A DNA stretch of 64,000 bases. Origin: Pararhodonellum marinum. Lineage in GTDB: Bacteria > Bacteroidota > Bacteroidia > Cytophagales > Cyclobacteriaceae. Shown here in pieces: positions 46,887 to 55,069 of this stretch; the first letter of the stretch is position 1, and every line of letters begins with the position of its first letter. The notes beneath the pieces were generated by a model, which worked only from the letters and a program-made list of their open reading frames with translations, had not been told where the DNA came from and searched no databases. The stretch is from positions 62,001-126,000 of the forward strand of contig NZ_JACEFJ010000004.1 of assembly GCF_015354735.1 (NCBI RefSeq), written 5' to 3'. Both the position numbers and the translations under genes were made by a program.

Positions 46887-47735
46887 CTAGTGATTCAGGG
46901 TTCCTACATTTAGAACGGGACTGACACTTCTATCAGAACAAAGGACAACCATCAGGTTACTGACCATGGCCGCTTTTTTCTCTTCCTCGAAATCAATGAT
47001 TCCTTTGATCTTGAGATCTTCCAGTGCCATTTCTACCATGCCTACTGCACCATCCACGATTTTCCTTCTTGCCGCTACGATGGCTGTTGCCTGTTGCCTT
47101 TGGAGCATGGCTGAAGCAATTTCTGAGGAATATGCCAAATGTGAGATCCTTGCCTCAATAACTTTGATTCCGGCATGCATCAGCCTGTCACTGATTTCCT
47201 CTTCCAGAGAATGATTGACATCTTCTACTCCCGACCTTAACGTTATCTCTGCATTTTCTGCCTCAAAATCATCATAGGGGTATTTGCCGGCCATTTTTCT
47301 GACTGCGGCATCAGTTTGAAGATGGACAAAATTCTCATAATCCTCCACATCAAAAGTCGCTTTGAAGGTGTCTTCCACCTGCCAGACCACAATGGTTCCC
47401 ACCATCACGGGATTTCCGATTTTGTCATTTACTTTCAAGGGTTTGTTTTCAAAATTCCTGACACGGAGAGAGATTTTTTGCTTCACCATAAATGGATTGA
47501 CCCAGGAGAAGCCTGTTTCTTTCACAGTACCTTTGTAGGCGCCAAATAAAACCAATACCATGGCCTTGTTGGGCTGTAGGGTAAAGAAACCGGGAATGCA
47601 TAAAATAAAGGCAAATCCCAAAATCATTCCCGGGATTACCAGTCCCCGGGTCAGGAACAAAATCGATGCAACAAGAAGTACCGCAGCTATCATTACCATC
47701 AGATAGCCGGAGAGGGGTTTTGTGAGTTTTTCCAT
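46887..47735 (-). CDS. SPFH-domain (stomatin/prohibitin-like) membrane protein
   Basis: A 282-residue protein with one or two N-terminal membrane helices (MVMIAAVLLVASILFL, MILGFAFILCIPGFF) followed by the SPFH/band-7 domain (about residues 55-230): VRNFENKPLKVNDKIGNPVMV, VQTDAAVRK-type HLQTDAAVRKM, and a C-terminal AEARISHLAYSSEIASAML-like helix. These proteins form oligomeric membrane-domain scaffolds. It is the first gene of an operon with the PH-like protein and the RHH protein. A direct/inverted repeat lies 7 nt before the start codon. Confidence 0.88.
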   Translation of the reverse strand: MEKLTKPLSGYLMVMIAAVLLVASILFLTRGLVIPGMILGFAFILCIPGFFTLQPNKAMVLVLFGAYKGTVKETGFSWVNPFMVKQKISLRVRNFENKPLKVNDKIGNPVMVGTIVVWQVEDTFKATFDVEDYENFVHLQTDAAVRKMAGKYPYDDFEAENAEITLRSGVEDVNHSLEEEISDRLMHAGIKVIEARISHLAYSSEIASAMLQRQQATAIVAARRKIVDGAVGMVEMALEDLKIKGIIDFEEEKKAAMVSNLMVVLCSDRSVSPVLNVGTLNH

Positions 47736-47741
47736 AGTTAT

Positions 47742-47762
47742 AATGATATTAAAATGATATCA
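47742..47762. promoter_or_regulatory. Candidate operator of the SPFH operon
   Basis: AATGATAT occurs twice in direct orientation, 11 bp apart (47742-47749 and 47753-47760), and the pair can also be read as the inverted repeat TGATAT...ATATCA (47744-47762). It lies immediately upstream of the SPFH start codon. Repeats one helical turn apart are the usual arrangement for cooperative RHH dimers, and the operon encodes such a protein. Confidence 0.45.
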
Positions 47763-47859
47763 ATGTAAATTACGGAAAATTTTTTAAAAAGTTGGTTTTT
47801 CAAAAATTATTTTAGGGTTGAATCTCGTTTGCAAAAAAATAGTAAACTAAAATTGAACA

Positions 47860-47896
47860 AAAAAATCCTGTAAAAATCTTTTGACTTTTACAGGAT
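47860..47896 (-). terminator. Intrinsic terminator of fabG
   Basis: Read on the minus strand, ATCCTGTAAAA and TTTTACAGGAT (47886-47896 with 47865-47875) form an 11-bp perfect stem with a 10-nt loop and are followed by a run of Ts. It lies 87 nt beyond the fabG stop. Confidence 0.85.
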
Positions 47897-47982
47897 AGAC
47901 TTCAATGAAATTGATATTTGGGGTGAAAACTAGATGTTGGGTTTTAATCTGAATGAAATGATCTCTTTCGATTCAATCTTTT

Positions 47983-48729
47983 TTAAGTCAACATAGCCCC
48001 ATCTACCTGAAGCACCTGACCTGAGACATAGGAACTCATGTCTGAACCCAAGAATACGCAGGCATTGGCGACTTCTTCCGGCTGACCGCCGCGCTTCATG
48101 GGAATGGCATCTCTCCAGCCCTGTACGGTTTTTTCATCCAGCACCTCAGTCATCTCCGTTTCTATAAAACCTGGCGCTACGGCATTGCTTCGGATGTTTC
48201 TGCTACCTAATTCCAAGGCAACCGATTTGGTAAAGCCGATGATTCCTGCTTTGGAGGCCGCATAATTGGCCTGTCCAGCATTGCCTTTGATGCCCACTAC
48301 GGAAGTAATGTTGATGATGGAGCCTGCTTTGGCTTTCATCATTGTTCGAGTAGCGGCCTTTACGGTATTGAAACAGGACTTTAGGTTGATGTTGATCACC
48401 TCATCCCAGGCTTCTTCACTCATCCGCATCAATAGGTTGTCGCGGGTGATGCCGGCATTGTTGACCAGAATATCCAAACTACCAAATTCGGTTACCACTC
48501 CATTTATCAGAACCTCGGCTGCGTTAAAATCCGAAGCATCAGATCGAAATCCTTTGGCTTGGATTCCGTAGCTGTTGAGTTCCTCTTCCAAGGCTTGCCC
48601 TTTTTCGACACTGGAAAGATAAGTAAAGGCGATATTGGCACCTTCTTGTGCAAACCTGATGGCAATGGCCCTACCGATGCCTTTTGAAGCTCCGGTGATC
48701 AATGCTGTTTTTCCTGTCAGTAATCCCAT
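47983..48729 (-). CDS. fabG: 3-oxoacyl-[acyl-carrier-protein] reductase
   Basis: An NADPH-dependent short-chain dehydrogenase of 248 residues that reduces the keto-acyl-ACP in each round of fatty acid synthesis. The Rossmann motif is TGASKGIGRAIA (TGxxxGxG), the NNAG motif is present in VNNAGITRDN, and the catalytic Ser (NITSVVG) and Tyr-x3-Lys (ANYAASKAG) are all there. The protein is close in length to E. coli FabG (244). The gene is alone, with a terminator after it. Confidence 0.92.
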   Translation of the reverse strand: MGLLTGKTALITGASKGIGRAIAIRFAQEGANIAFTYLSSVEKGQALEEELNSYGIQAKGFRSDASDFNAAEVLINGVVTEFGSLDILVNNAGITRDNLLMRMSEEAWDEVININLKSCFNTVKAATRTMMKAKAGSIINITSVVGIKGNAGQANYAASKAGIIGFTKSVALELGSRNIRSNAVAPGFIETEMTEVLDEKTVQGWRDAIPMKRGGQPEEVANACVFLGSDMSSYVSGQVLQVDGAMLT

Positions 48730-49141
48730 ATTTTTTTTAGGTTGGTTATAATTGAGCTTAAAATTAAGGAAATTTTAAATAAATCAGGATTAGCCTAACC
48801 TTCTCTGGGTATAATTAAAGAATGACAATTGATTAATGAGGACTTTTCATCCCATTTTTTAGCGCTTCCTTTGGAATGCTAACTTAGGATTTGATAAAAT
48901 TATTTCTTGCTTGGATTGAATAAGCATGCATGATCGATGGCGGAATCTGAAAAGGTCCTCATTTAGTGATTTTACAAATAGGACATTTGAGAAAAAATAG
49001 GGTTGAAACCTGGTCTTCAACTTCACCTTTAACTTCTATTTGTGGATTCTCGACACTGCTCTACTTCCTAAAATCCAATTTTTTTCTAAGGCCAAAAACC
49101 TTATTTTTGCATAGCTTAACCAGAAATTAAAACTAAAAGAT
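48730..49141. other. 412-nt divergent intergenic region (fabG / lpdA)
   Basis: It holds the promoters of fabG (minus) and lpdA (plus), and a -7 element for lpdA at 49102. A pair of imperfect inverted 14-15-mers (AATGAGGAC-TTTTC at 48835-48848; GAAAAGGTCCTCATT at 48949-48963) encloses about 100 nt. I see no gene or known RNA. Confidence 0.45.
49102..49109 (+). promoter_or_regulatory. Bacteroidota -7 promoter element for lpdA
   Basis: TATTTTTG fits TAnnTTTG and lies 32 nt before the lpdA ATG, giving a short leader. A matching -33 element is not obvious. Confidence 0.4.
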
Positions 49142-50539
49142 ATGTCTTCAACAAAATACGATTTGATTGTAGTAGGAAGTGGACCGGGAGGTTATGTAGC
49201 CGCCATCCGTGCTTCTCAACTGGGCTTAAAAACCGCCGTAGTAGAAGCGGCCGAGCTTGGGGGAATCTGTTTGAATTGGGGATGTATTCCCACTAAAGCA
49301 CTTATTAAAAGCGCCCAGGTTTTTGAATACATCAATCATGCTGCTGACTACGGTATCCAAGTGAAGGATGCGGAAGTAGATTTTTCCAAAATGATCAAAA
49401 GGAGCAGAGATGTTGCTGATGGCATGTCCAAAGGCATTCAGTTTTTATTTAAGAAAAACAAGATTGACCAATTGCTGGGATGGGGTAAGGTCAAGTCCGG
49501 TAAAAAAGTGGAAGTTGAAGACAAGGATGGAAAGAAAACCACCTACAGTGCTGATAACATCATCATTGCTACGGGGGGCAGGGCAAGAGAGCTACCTGCC
49601 TTGAAAATTGACAATGAAAAGATTGTAGGTTACCGAAAAGCCATGGTCCTGGAAAAAAAGCCGGAGAAAATGGTGGTGGTAGGTTCCGGAGCCATCGGAG
49701 TGGAATTTGCCTATGTGTACAATGCCATTGGGGTGGATGTGACCATTGTGGAATTTTTAGACCGCATCGTTCCCAATGAAGATGAAGAAGTTTCTAAAGC
49801 TTTGGAAAAAATATATAAAAAAGCGGGTATCAAAATCATGACCAAGTCAGAAGTGACAGCTGTAGATACCAAGGGAAAAGGCTGCAAGGTCAGTGTAAAA
49901 ACCCCCAAAGGTGAAGAAACCCTGGAATGCGACATCGTCCTGTCAGCTGTAGGTGTTACCTCCAATGTGGAAAACATCGGTTTGGAGGATGTGGGCATCT
50001 TGGTGGAAAAAGGTAAAATCAAGGTAGATGAGTTTTATAAAACCAATATGCCTGGATATTTTGCCATTGGAGATGTCACCACTGGACCAGCATTGGCTCA
50101 TGTGGCTTCAGCCGAAGGGATCATCTGCGTGGAAAAAATAAAAGGACTTGACCCTGAGCCGCTTGATTACAACAACATTCCGGGATGCACCTATTGCATT
50201 CCTGAAATTTCCTCGGTCGGCTTTACGGAAGCACAGGCCAAAGAGGCCGGCTACGATGTGAAAGTGGGTAAATTCCCCTTCTCAGCCTCTGGAAAAGCAT
50301 CTGCAGCAGGGGCAAAGGATGGATTTGTCAAATTAATATTTGATGCCAAGTATGGAGAATTGCTTGGAGGCCACATGATTGGCAGCAATGTTACCGAGAT
50401 GATCGCTGAAATTGTGGCCATCAGAAAGCTGGAAACGACTGGTCATGAACTTATAAAAACTGTACATCCTCACCCTACCATGTCAGAGGCCATCATGGAA
50501 GCGGCCGCAGCAGCTTATGGTGAAGTGATTCATTTGTAA
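49142..50539 (+). CDS. lpdA: Dihydrolipoyl dehydrogenase (E3)
   Basis: A 465-residue FAD flavoenzyme that reoxidises the lipoyl groups of the 2-oxoacid dehydrogenase complexes and of the glycine cleavage system. FAD binding: VVGSGPGGYVAAIRA. Redox disulfide: GGICLNWGCIPTKAL. NAD binding: VVGSGAIGVEFA. FAD-binding Asp: FAIGDVTTG. Catalytic His-Glu: HPHPTMSEAI near the C-terminus. The gene is alone, with its own promoter and terminator; gcvP, its potential functional partner, is at 62 kb. All residues for activity are present. Confidence 0.95.
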   Translation: MSSTKYDLIVVGSGPGGYVAAIRASQLGLKTAVVEAAELGGICLNWGCIPTKALIKSAQVFEYINHAADYGIQVKDAEVDFSKMIKRSRDVADGMSKGIQFLFKKNKIDQLLGWGKVKSGKKVEVEDKDGKKTTYSADNIIIATGGRARELPALKIDNEKIVGYRKAMVLEKKPEKMVVVGSGAIGVEFAYVYNAIGVDVTIVEFLDRIVPNEDEEVSKALEKIYKKAGIKIMTKSEVTAVDTKGKGCKVSVKTPKGEETLECDIVLSAVGVTSNVENIGLEDVGILVEKGKIKVDEFYKTNMPGYFAIGDVTTGPALAHVASAEGIICVEKIKGLDPEPLDYNNIPGCTYCIPEISSVGFTEAQAKEAGYDVKVGKFPFSASGKASAAGAKDGFVKLIFDAKYGELLGGHMIGSNVTEMIAEIVAIRKLETTGHELIKTVHPHPTMSEAIMEAAAAAYGEVIHL

Positions 50540-50565
50540 TTCTGATGACTTTATCCTAATATTAT

Positions 50566-50599
50566 AAGCACAAGGAGTAAATCCTTGTGCTTTCTTTTT
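50566..50599 (+). terminator. Intrinsic terminator after lpdA
   Basis: AAGCACAAGGA (50566-50576), loop GTAAA, TCCTTGTGCTT (50582-50592) and a T-rich tail (TCTTTTT). It separates lpdA from the sigma factor gene. Confidence 0.88.
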
Positions 50600-50623
50600 G
50601 TAAAGTATTTAACATTTTGACTT

Positions 50624-51157
50624 TTGGAAGAAGAACAATTGATAGCGGGACTGCGGTCCCGGGACCGAAAGACCATTGAATATTTGTATGAAAAATATTC
50701 CCGTGCCCTTTTTGCTGTGATTTCAAGGATCATTCAGGACAAGGATATCGCGGAAGAGGTTTTCCATGATGCTTTCGTCAAGATCACCAAAAACATGGAG
50801 CGGTATGATGCATCCAAGGGAAGGTTATACACCTGGATGGCCAACATCTGCAGGAATGCAGCCATTGACAAAACAAGGTCTAAGGAATTTTCAAATGCAG
50901 GTAAGACCAATTCGATAGATGATTACGTATATGGAATGGCCAGCGAGTCAGGGACTTCTGAAATAGTGGACGGAATTGGCGTGAGCGAATTGTTGGACCG
51001 ACTTTCTGAAGAGCAACGTTTTGTGATAGAGTGTATTTATTTTAAGGGCTTCACACATTCGGAAATAGCTGAGGAATTCGATATTCCCCTGGGTACCGTC
51101 AAATCCAGGATTCGGGCCGGAATAAATGTTTTAAAAAAGAACTTAGAGAAAATTTAG
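50624..51157 (+). CDS. ECF RNA polymerase sigma factor
   Basis: A 177-residue sigma-70 family protein. Region 2: FAVISRIIQDKDIAEEVFHDAF and YTWMANICRNAAIDKTRS. Region 4: RFVIECIYFKGFTHSEIAEEF and IPLGTVKSRIRAGINVLKK. The start codon appears to be TTG (50624). Paired with a membrane anti-sigma factor that follows in overlap (stop and start share TAGTG). Unlike the sigma gene at 14 kb, the partner is not Cys-rich. Confidence 0.92.
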   Translation: MEEEQLIAGLRSRDRKTIEYLYEKYSRALFAVISRIIQDKDIAEEVFHDAFVKITKNMERYDASKGRLYTWMANICRNAAIDKTRSKEFSNAGKTNSIDDYVYGMASESGTSEIVDGIGVSELLDRLSEEQRFVIECIYFKGFTHSEIAEEFDIPLGTVKSRIRAGINVLKKNLEKI

Positions 51158-51972
51158 TGGATATTCAAGCATACATATCGTCAGGTAAACTGGAACTTTT
51201 TGTTCTGGGAGAGCTTAGTGAGCGGGAACGTGAAGAAGTGCTGGAAATGGCCAAAAAGCACCCTCAGGTCAAAAAAGAATTGGAGGAAATTGAGACAGCC
51301 ATGTTCGCTTTTGACAACCAATCCGGACCCAAGCCTTCCTCTGCTGTCAAAGCCAAGATTTTCGAAACTTTGGACAATGAAGTTTTTGAGGAAAAAATTG
51401 ATAAGAAAAAAAACACTACGACACCTGTAGTGCCCTTGCAACCATGGAAAACCTACGCTGCTGCCGCGTCAATAGTGGCCCTTATAGCTTCAGTATTGGC
51501 CATTTATTTTGCTTCCCGCTACTATCAGGTGGATAGTCGGTTGACCGCATTAATTCAAGATCAGGCGGTAATGGCTGAGGAAGTAGACCAATATAAAGTC
51601 AGGTTCCAAGAGGCAGATGCCCAGTTGGAAACCCTTTTGGCTGGGGATTTTGATAGAATTCCGATGACCGGAGAAGGGTTTGAGATACAGCAGGATGCCA
51701 GAGTGGATGTTTTCTGGGATAAAAACAAGCAGGAGGTTTGGATTTCAGTGAACAACCTATCTTCTATTGATGAGGATAAGGATTACCAACTCTGGGCCAT
51801 AGGTGAGGATGGTCCTTTGGGGATAGGGCTGGTGTCTGCAGGCGAAAAACTTAGCCTACAACAAATGAAGGCGGTTTCGGATGCCGGAGCTTTTGCCATC
51901 ACCATTGAACCTAAAGGCGGGAGTGAAAGCCCTACTTTGGAAAATCTAGTTGTGATTGGAGAAGTGGCGTAA
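51157..51972 (+). CDS. Membrane anti-sigma factor with RskA-like C-terminal domain
   Basis: A 271-residue protein. The cytoplasmic N-terminal part (residues 1-95) starts with an anti-sigma-like helical region (LELFVLGELSEREREEV), followed by a single membrane helix at about residues 97-120 (AAAASIVALIASVLAIYFA). The periplasmic part has a coiled region and ends in the beta-rich RskA domain (WISVNNLSS, DYQLWAIGEDGPLGIGLVS). The start is GTG, overlapping the sigma stop by one base. It probably sequesters the sigma factor until a cell-envelope signal arrives. Confidence 0.85.
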   Translation: MDIQAYISSGKLELFVLGELSEREREEVLEMAKKHPQVKKELEEIETAMFAFDNQSGPKPSSAVKAKIFETLDNEVFEEKIDKKKNTTTPVVPLQPWKTYAAAASIVALIASVLAIYFASRYYQVDSRLTALIQDQAVMAEEVDQYKVRFQEADAQLETLLAGDFDRIPMTGEGFEIQQDARVDVFWDKNKQEVWISVNNLSSIDEDKDYQLWAIGEDGPLGIGLVSAGEKLSLQQMKAVSDAGAFAITIEPKGGSESPTLENLVVIGEVA

Positions 51973-51980
51973 TGGTGTGA

Positions 51981-52496
51981 TCACTTGGCCGCAACCGCTT
52001 CAATCTCGATAAGCAAATCTGGATTCGCCAAAGCATAAACAGCTATGGTGGATCTGGCCACCTTGTTTGGATTGGATTCTAGGTTGAAATATTCCCCATA
52101 GGCTTTGAACCAAGCCTCCCAATCAATGTGACCCTCCTTGTTGGGAGCAAGGTAAATCCTTAAGAAAAATACATCAGCAAGCTCAAATCCCGCCTCACTC
52201 AAGGTTTCTTTGATCCTTTCCAGGGTCCCTACACTTTGCTCATAGGTGTCACCGAATTTTTCATAGGTACCTTCTGCAGCATCAGGGTCTTTGACCGGCG
52301 CTACCAGGCCTGAAGTAAAATAATACTCCTTACCCTCGGGTAGATGTACACCCTTTAAAATGCTGGCTTCTGGCCTGTCATACCTGACAATAGGTGATTG
52401 TTCATTTTCGGAATTGCTATTCTGTGGCCCACAGGAAATTAGCAACCCCACAGCCAGAAAGGCAGAGATTTCCAAGATCGATTTTTTGCTTTTCAT
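51981..52496 (-). CDS. RidA-family lipoprotein
   Basis: RidA/YjgF proteins are cytoplasmic imine deaminases that detoxify 2-aminoacrylate. This 171-residue member has an N-terminal lipoprotein signal (ends LLISC, lipidated Cys22) and a short polar linker, then the RidA core (residues about 55-168) with TSGLVAP, FLRIYLAP, and ARSTIAVYALANPDLLIEIEAVA. The Arg and Glu of the standard active site (R in ARST, E in EIEA) are present. A secreted RidA-like fold is unusual; whether it deaminates anything in the periplasm is unknown. A terminator lies between this gene and the glycogen cluster. Confidence 0.85.
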   Translation of the reverse strand: MKSKKSILEISAFLAVGLLISCGPQNSNSENEQSPIVRYDRPEASILKGVHLPEGKEYYFTSGLVAPVKDPDAAEGTYEKFGDTYEQSVGTLERIKETLSEAGFELADVFFLRIYLAPNKEGHIDWEAWFKAYGEYFNLESNPNKVARSTIAVYALANPDLLIEIEAVAAK

Positions 52497-52518
52497 TTTT
52501 TTTTTAATTTGTCAGAAA

Positions 52519-52545
52519 CAAAAAAGAGGCTTACTTAGCCTCTTT
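52519..52545 (-). terminator. Intrinsic terminator of the glycogen cluster
   Basis: On the minus strand AAAGAGGCT, loop AAGTA and AGCCTCTTT (52545-52523) are followed by TTTTTG-type sequence. It lies 20-42 nt beyond the GH57 stop and 27 nt upstream of the RidA start, so it insulates the two units. Confidence 0.82.
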
Positions 52546-52564
52546 AAATTCGGATTCCATTGAC

Positions 52565-53776
52565 TTATTTTTTCGATTTTTTGTCTTGTTCATATTCCTT
52601 TAACCTCAAAATAAAATCGCTGAGCACATTCATGTAATTGATAAAGGCTTCGTAAGGCGTTTCATAGGGACTAAAGTAAGCATGGATATCTCCATCGGAA
52701 AAGAACTTGGTACACATGTAATAGAAATGGTCAGAGGTTTGCAGGTAATTCCAGTCTCTCTGAATTTCAGGATCATCAACTTTGGCGACAAGTTCTTTCA
52801 ATTCATACAATTTGGCAAATGCCTCATCCTGTAAGTCATTACCCAGCCAAGCAGTAAGATCCCTCTCCTCATCTGCCCATGAAATAGGGATGGGTACGTG
52901 AATCTTACCGACTACCTTTCCATTCTCAGCCACCTCTGAAGGGGTGGAGAAAGTGTAATTGGTGTTGTTAAAGACAGCATGTGGTAAAGCCCTCATGAAT
53001 TCAAAAATACCGGTATCCGCCCATTGGTGTTCCCCGAAAGTTTCATAATCCATAAAGAGGTTCAGTACCTGCTCTTCTTTAGGCAACGCATTGATCCATT
53101 TGGTGAATTTATCTGTGGTTAGTGGATAATCGGGCCAGGATTTATTGCCAAAACGGAAAGCAATGTCATCGCTCAACTGAAAATTCTTAAGGAGAACCTT
53201 CAAATTTTCATTGTGGGCATTTGTGTAAACAAAGTTAGGGCTCTTCCATCCCAAAACATGCTTGGCTCCCTCTGTCAATATGGTATTGTAGCCGAACTCT
53301 GAAACCATACTACCAATACCATCGGAATAGATCAGTTCAGTATTTCGGAAAACCTTTGGGGTATACCCATTGAAAAGATCTTTTATTTTTTGCTGGTGCT
53401 TTTTGACAGAAGCCTGAAATTCCTCTTTACTTTTCAAAGATACCAAAGCATGGGCATAGGTTTCACTGAGCAATTCTACATGACCAGTAGCGACTAATTG
53501 GCGAAAACTATCGAGAACCTCAGGTGCGTAGGCTTCAAATTGTTCAAGACAAACTCCTGATATGGAAAAGCTGACTTTGAACTTTCCATTGTATTGATGG
53601 ATCAGGTCTAAAAGCAGGGCATTCATGGGCAGGTAGCATTTTTTAGCGATCTTCCTCATGATGTTTTTGTTGCCATAATCATCCCAGTAATAATGGTCTT
53701 CACCCATATCGAAAAATCGATAAGGCTTTAACCTGAAGGGTTGATGTACCTGAAAGTAAAAACAGATGGTTCTCAT
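52565..53776 (-). CDS. GH57 alpha-amylase-type hydrolase
   Basis: A glycoside hydrolase family 57 enzyme of 403 residues that cleaves alpha-glucans. The (beta/alpha)7 catalytic domain opens with FYFQVHQPFR (His-x-x-x-x motif of the family) and YYWDDYGNKNIM. It carries RNTELIYSD and LFMDYETFGEHQWADTG, which belong to the conserved GH57 motifs that hold the active-site carboxylates. It is the last gene of a three-gene operon with a GT4 and a debranching enzyme; 2 nt separate it from the GT4 gene. Together they suit mobilisation or remodelling of glycogen inside the cell. Confidence 0.9.
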   Translation of the reverse strand: MRTICFYFQVHQPFRLKPYRFFDMGEDHYYWDDYGNKNIMRKIAKKCYLPMNALLLDLIHQYNGKFKVSFSISGVCLEQFEAYAPEVLDSFRQLVATGHVELLSETYAHALVSLKSKEEFQASVKKHQQKIKDLFNGYTPKVFRNTELIYSDGIGSMVSEFGYNTILTEGAKHVLGWKSPNFVYTNAHNENLKVLLKNFQLSDDIAFRFGNKSWPDYPLTTDKFTKWINALPKEEQVLNLFMDYETFGEHQWADTGIFEFMRALPHAVFNNTNYTFSTPSEVAENGKVVGKIHVPIPISWADEERDLTAWLGNDLQDEAFAKLYELKELVAKVDDPEIQRDWNYLQTSDHFYYMCTKFFSDGDIHAYFSPYETPYEAFINYMNVLSDFILRLKEYEQDKKSKK

Positions 53777-53778
53777 GT

Positions 53779-55059
53779 TTACGTCTTTATGGTTTTTTCA
53801 TATACTTTAATAAGTTTGGCAGCCACATGTTCCCACTTCAACCGTTTCAATTCCTGGCTGCCCAATTCTTTGAACATCCTCGAAATTCCATCGTAATGGA
53901 GCAATCCAAAGATGGCATCAGCCATGGCATCTATATCCCAAAAATCCACCTTGATCGCATTCTGCAAAACTTCTGCAACACCGGACTGTTTGGAAATTAT
54001 AACAGGTGTATTGTGTCTTACCGCTTCTAAAGGAGATATTCCAAATGGTTCTGAGACGGAGGGCATCACATACACATCTGAAATAGCATACATTTCATCC
54101 ACATCTTTTCCTTTCAGAAATCCCGTGAAGTGAAATTTCGTCGCTATCCCGAGCTCAGCCACACGGTCTACCATCCGGTTGAGCAGGTCACCACTACCAG
54201 CCATGACAAATCGCACATTCGGGTCTTTTTGGATAACTTTGTATGCAGCTTCGACGAAATATTCCGGTCCCTTTTGAAAGGTGATCCTACCTAAAAATGT
54301 CACAATTTTCTCGGGTACTTTTTTGACAAAATTACTTTCGATGATACTGGTATCCAGTACGGCATTGTGTAGGACAGAAATTTTGTCAGGATGCACACCA
54401 TATCTTTTGACCAAAGTGTTCTTAGTAAGGTGACTTACAGCCAAAACATGGTCTGCTGCATGAACACCTGCCCTTTCAATGTCATAGACCACTTTGTTGA
54501 CACTTTCACCGGATCGGTCATATTCAGTCGCATGCACGTGAGCGATCAATGGAGCTCCACTGATTTCTTTGGCGGCAATGCCTGCTGGGAAAGAAAGCCA
54601 GTCATGGGCATGGATTAGGCTGTGTTTTTTGTTTTTGGCAATTTGTGCTGCTACCAGCGCATACCTGGAAACTTCCATCATCAGGTCTTTGCCATACTTG
54701 CCACTAAATTCAAACTTGTTGGAAAAAATGCTTTCGTCCACATCAGTTCGGTCGTGGGCCACACGCTCAGAAAATTTCCGAAATTCATCAGGCCCCAGAT
54801 AGGGCACTAAAAAACTGCTCACCTCTAGGTAGGTGAGGTTTTTCCAGATGGTTTTGAATCTTCTTTCCCTGTAATCTATTTCCACATCACTCGCATTGAC
54901 AAAATCTGCCAAAGGCTCTTCATCACCCCATAATTTTGGTACCACAAAAATGATGTCCTGATTGTGATGGGCCAAACCCTTGACCAGACCATAACAGGCT
55001 GTACCTAAGCCACCGGATATATGGGGAGGAAACTCCCAACCAAACATTAAAACTTTCAT
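53779..55059 (-). CDS. GT4 glycosyltransferase, putative glycogen synthase
   Basis: A 426-residue GT-B glycosyltransferase. The N-terminal KVLMFGWEFPPHISGGLG carries the nucleotide-sugar/acceptor Lys-type motif of starch/glycogen synthase-like proteins. The C-terminal half includes the GT4 E-x7-E motif (EPFGISPLEAVRHNTPV). The arrangement beside GH57 and an amylo-alpha-1,6-glucosidase is a common Bacteroidota glycogen cluster. The ATG at 55059 is preferred over the GTG two codons before. A branching enzyme and ADP-glucose pyrophosphorylase are not in the window. Confidence 0.83.
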   Translation of the reverse strand: MKVLMFGWEFPPHISGGLGTACYGLVKGLAHHNQDIIFVVPKLWGDEEPLADFVNASDVEIDYRERRFKTIWKNLTYLEVSSFLVPYLGPDEFRKFSERVAHDRTDVDESIFSNKFEFSGKYGKDLMMEVSRYALVAAQIAKNKKHSLIHAHDWLSFPAGIAAKEISGAPLIAHVHATEYDRSGESVNKVVYDIERAGVHAADHVLAVSHLTKNTLVKRYGVHPDKISVLHNAVLDTSIIESNFVKKVPEKIVTFLGRITFQKGPEYFVEAAYKVIQKDPNVRFVMAGSGDLLNRMVDRVAELGIATKFHFTGFLKGKDVDEMYAISDVYVMPSVSEPFGISPLEAVRHNTPVIISKQSGVAEVLQNAIKVDFWDIDAMADAIFGLLHYDGISRMFKELGSQELKRLKWEHVAAKLIKVYEKTIKT

Positions 55060-55069
55060 ATCCACAACT

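Noticed and set aside
46108-47735. Toxin-antitoxin system built around the RHH protein
   Set aside because: No small toxin-like gene is adjacent; the partners are membrane scaffold proteins, so an operon-specific regulator is more likely.
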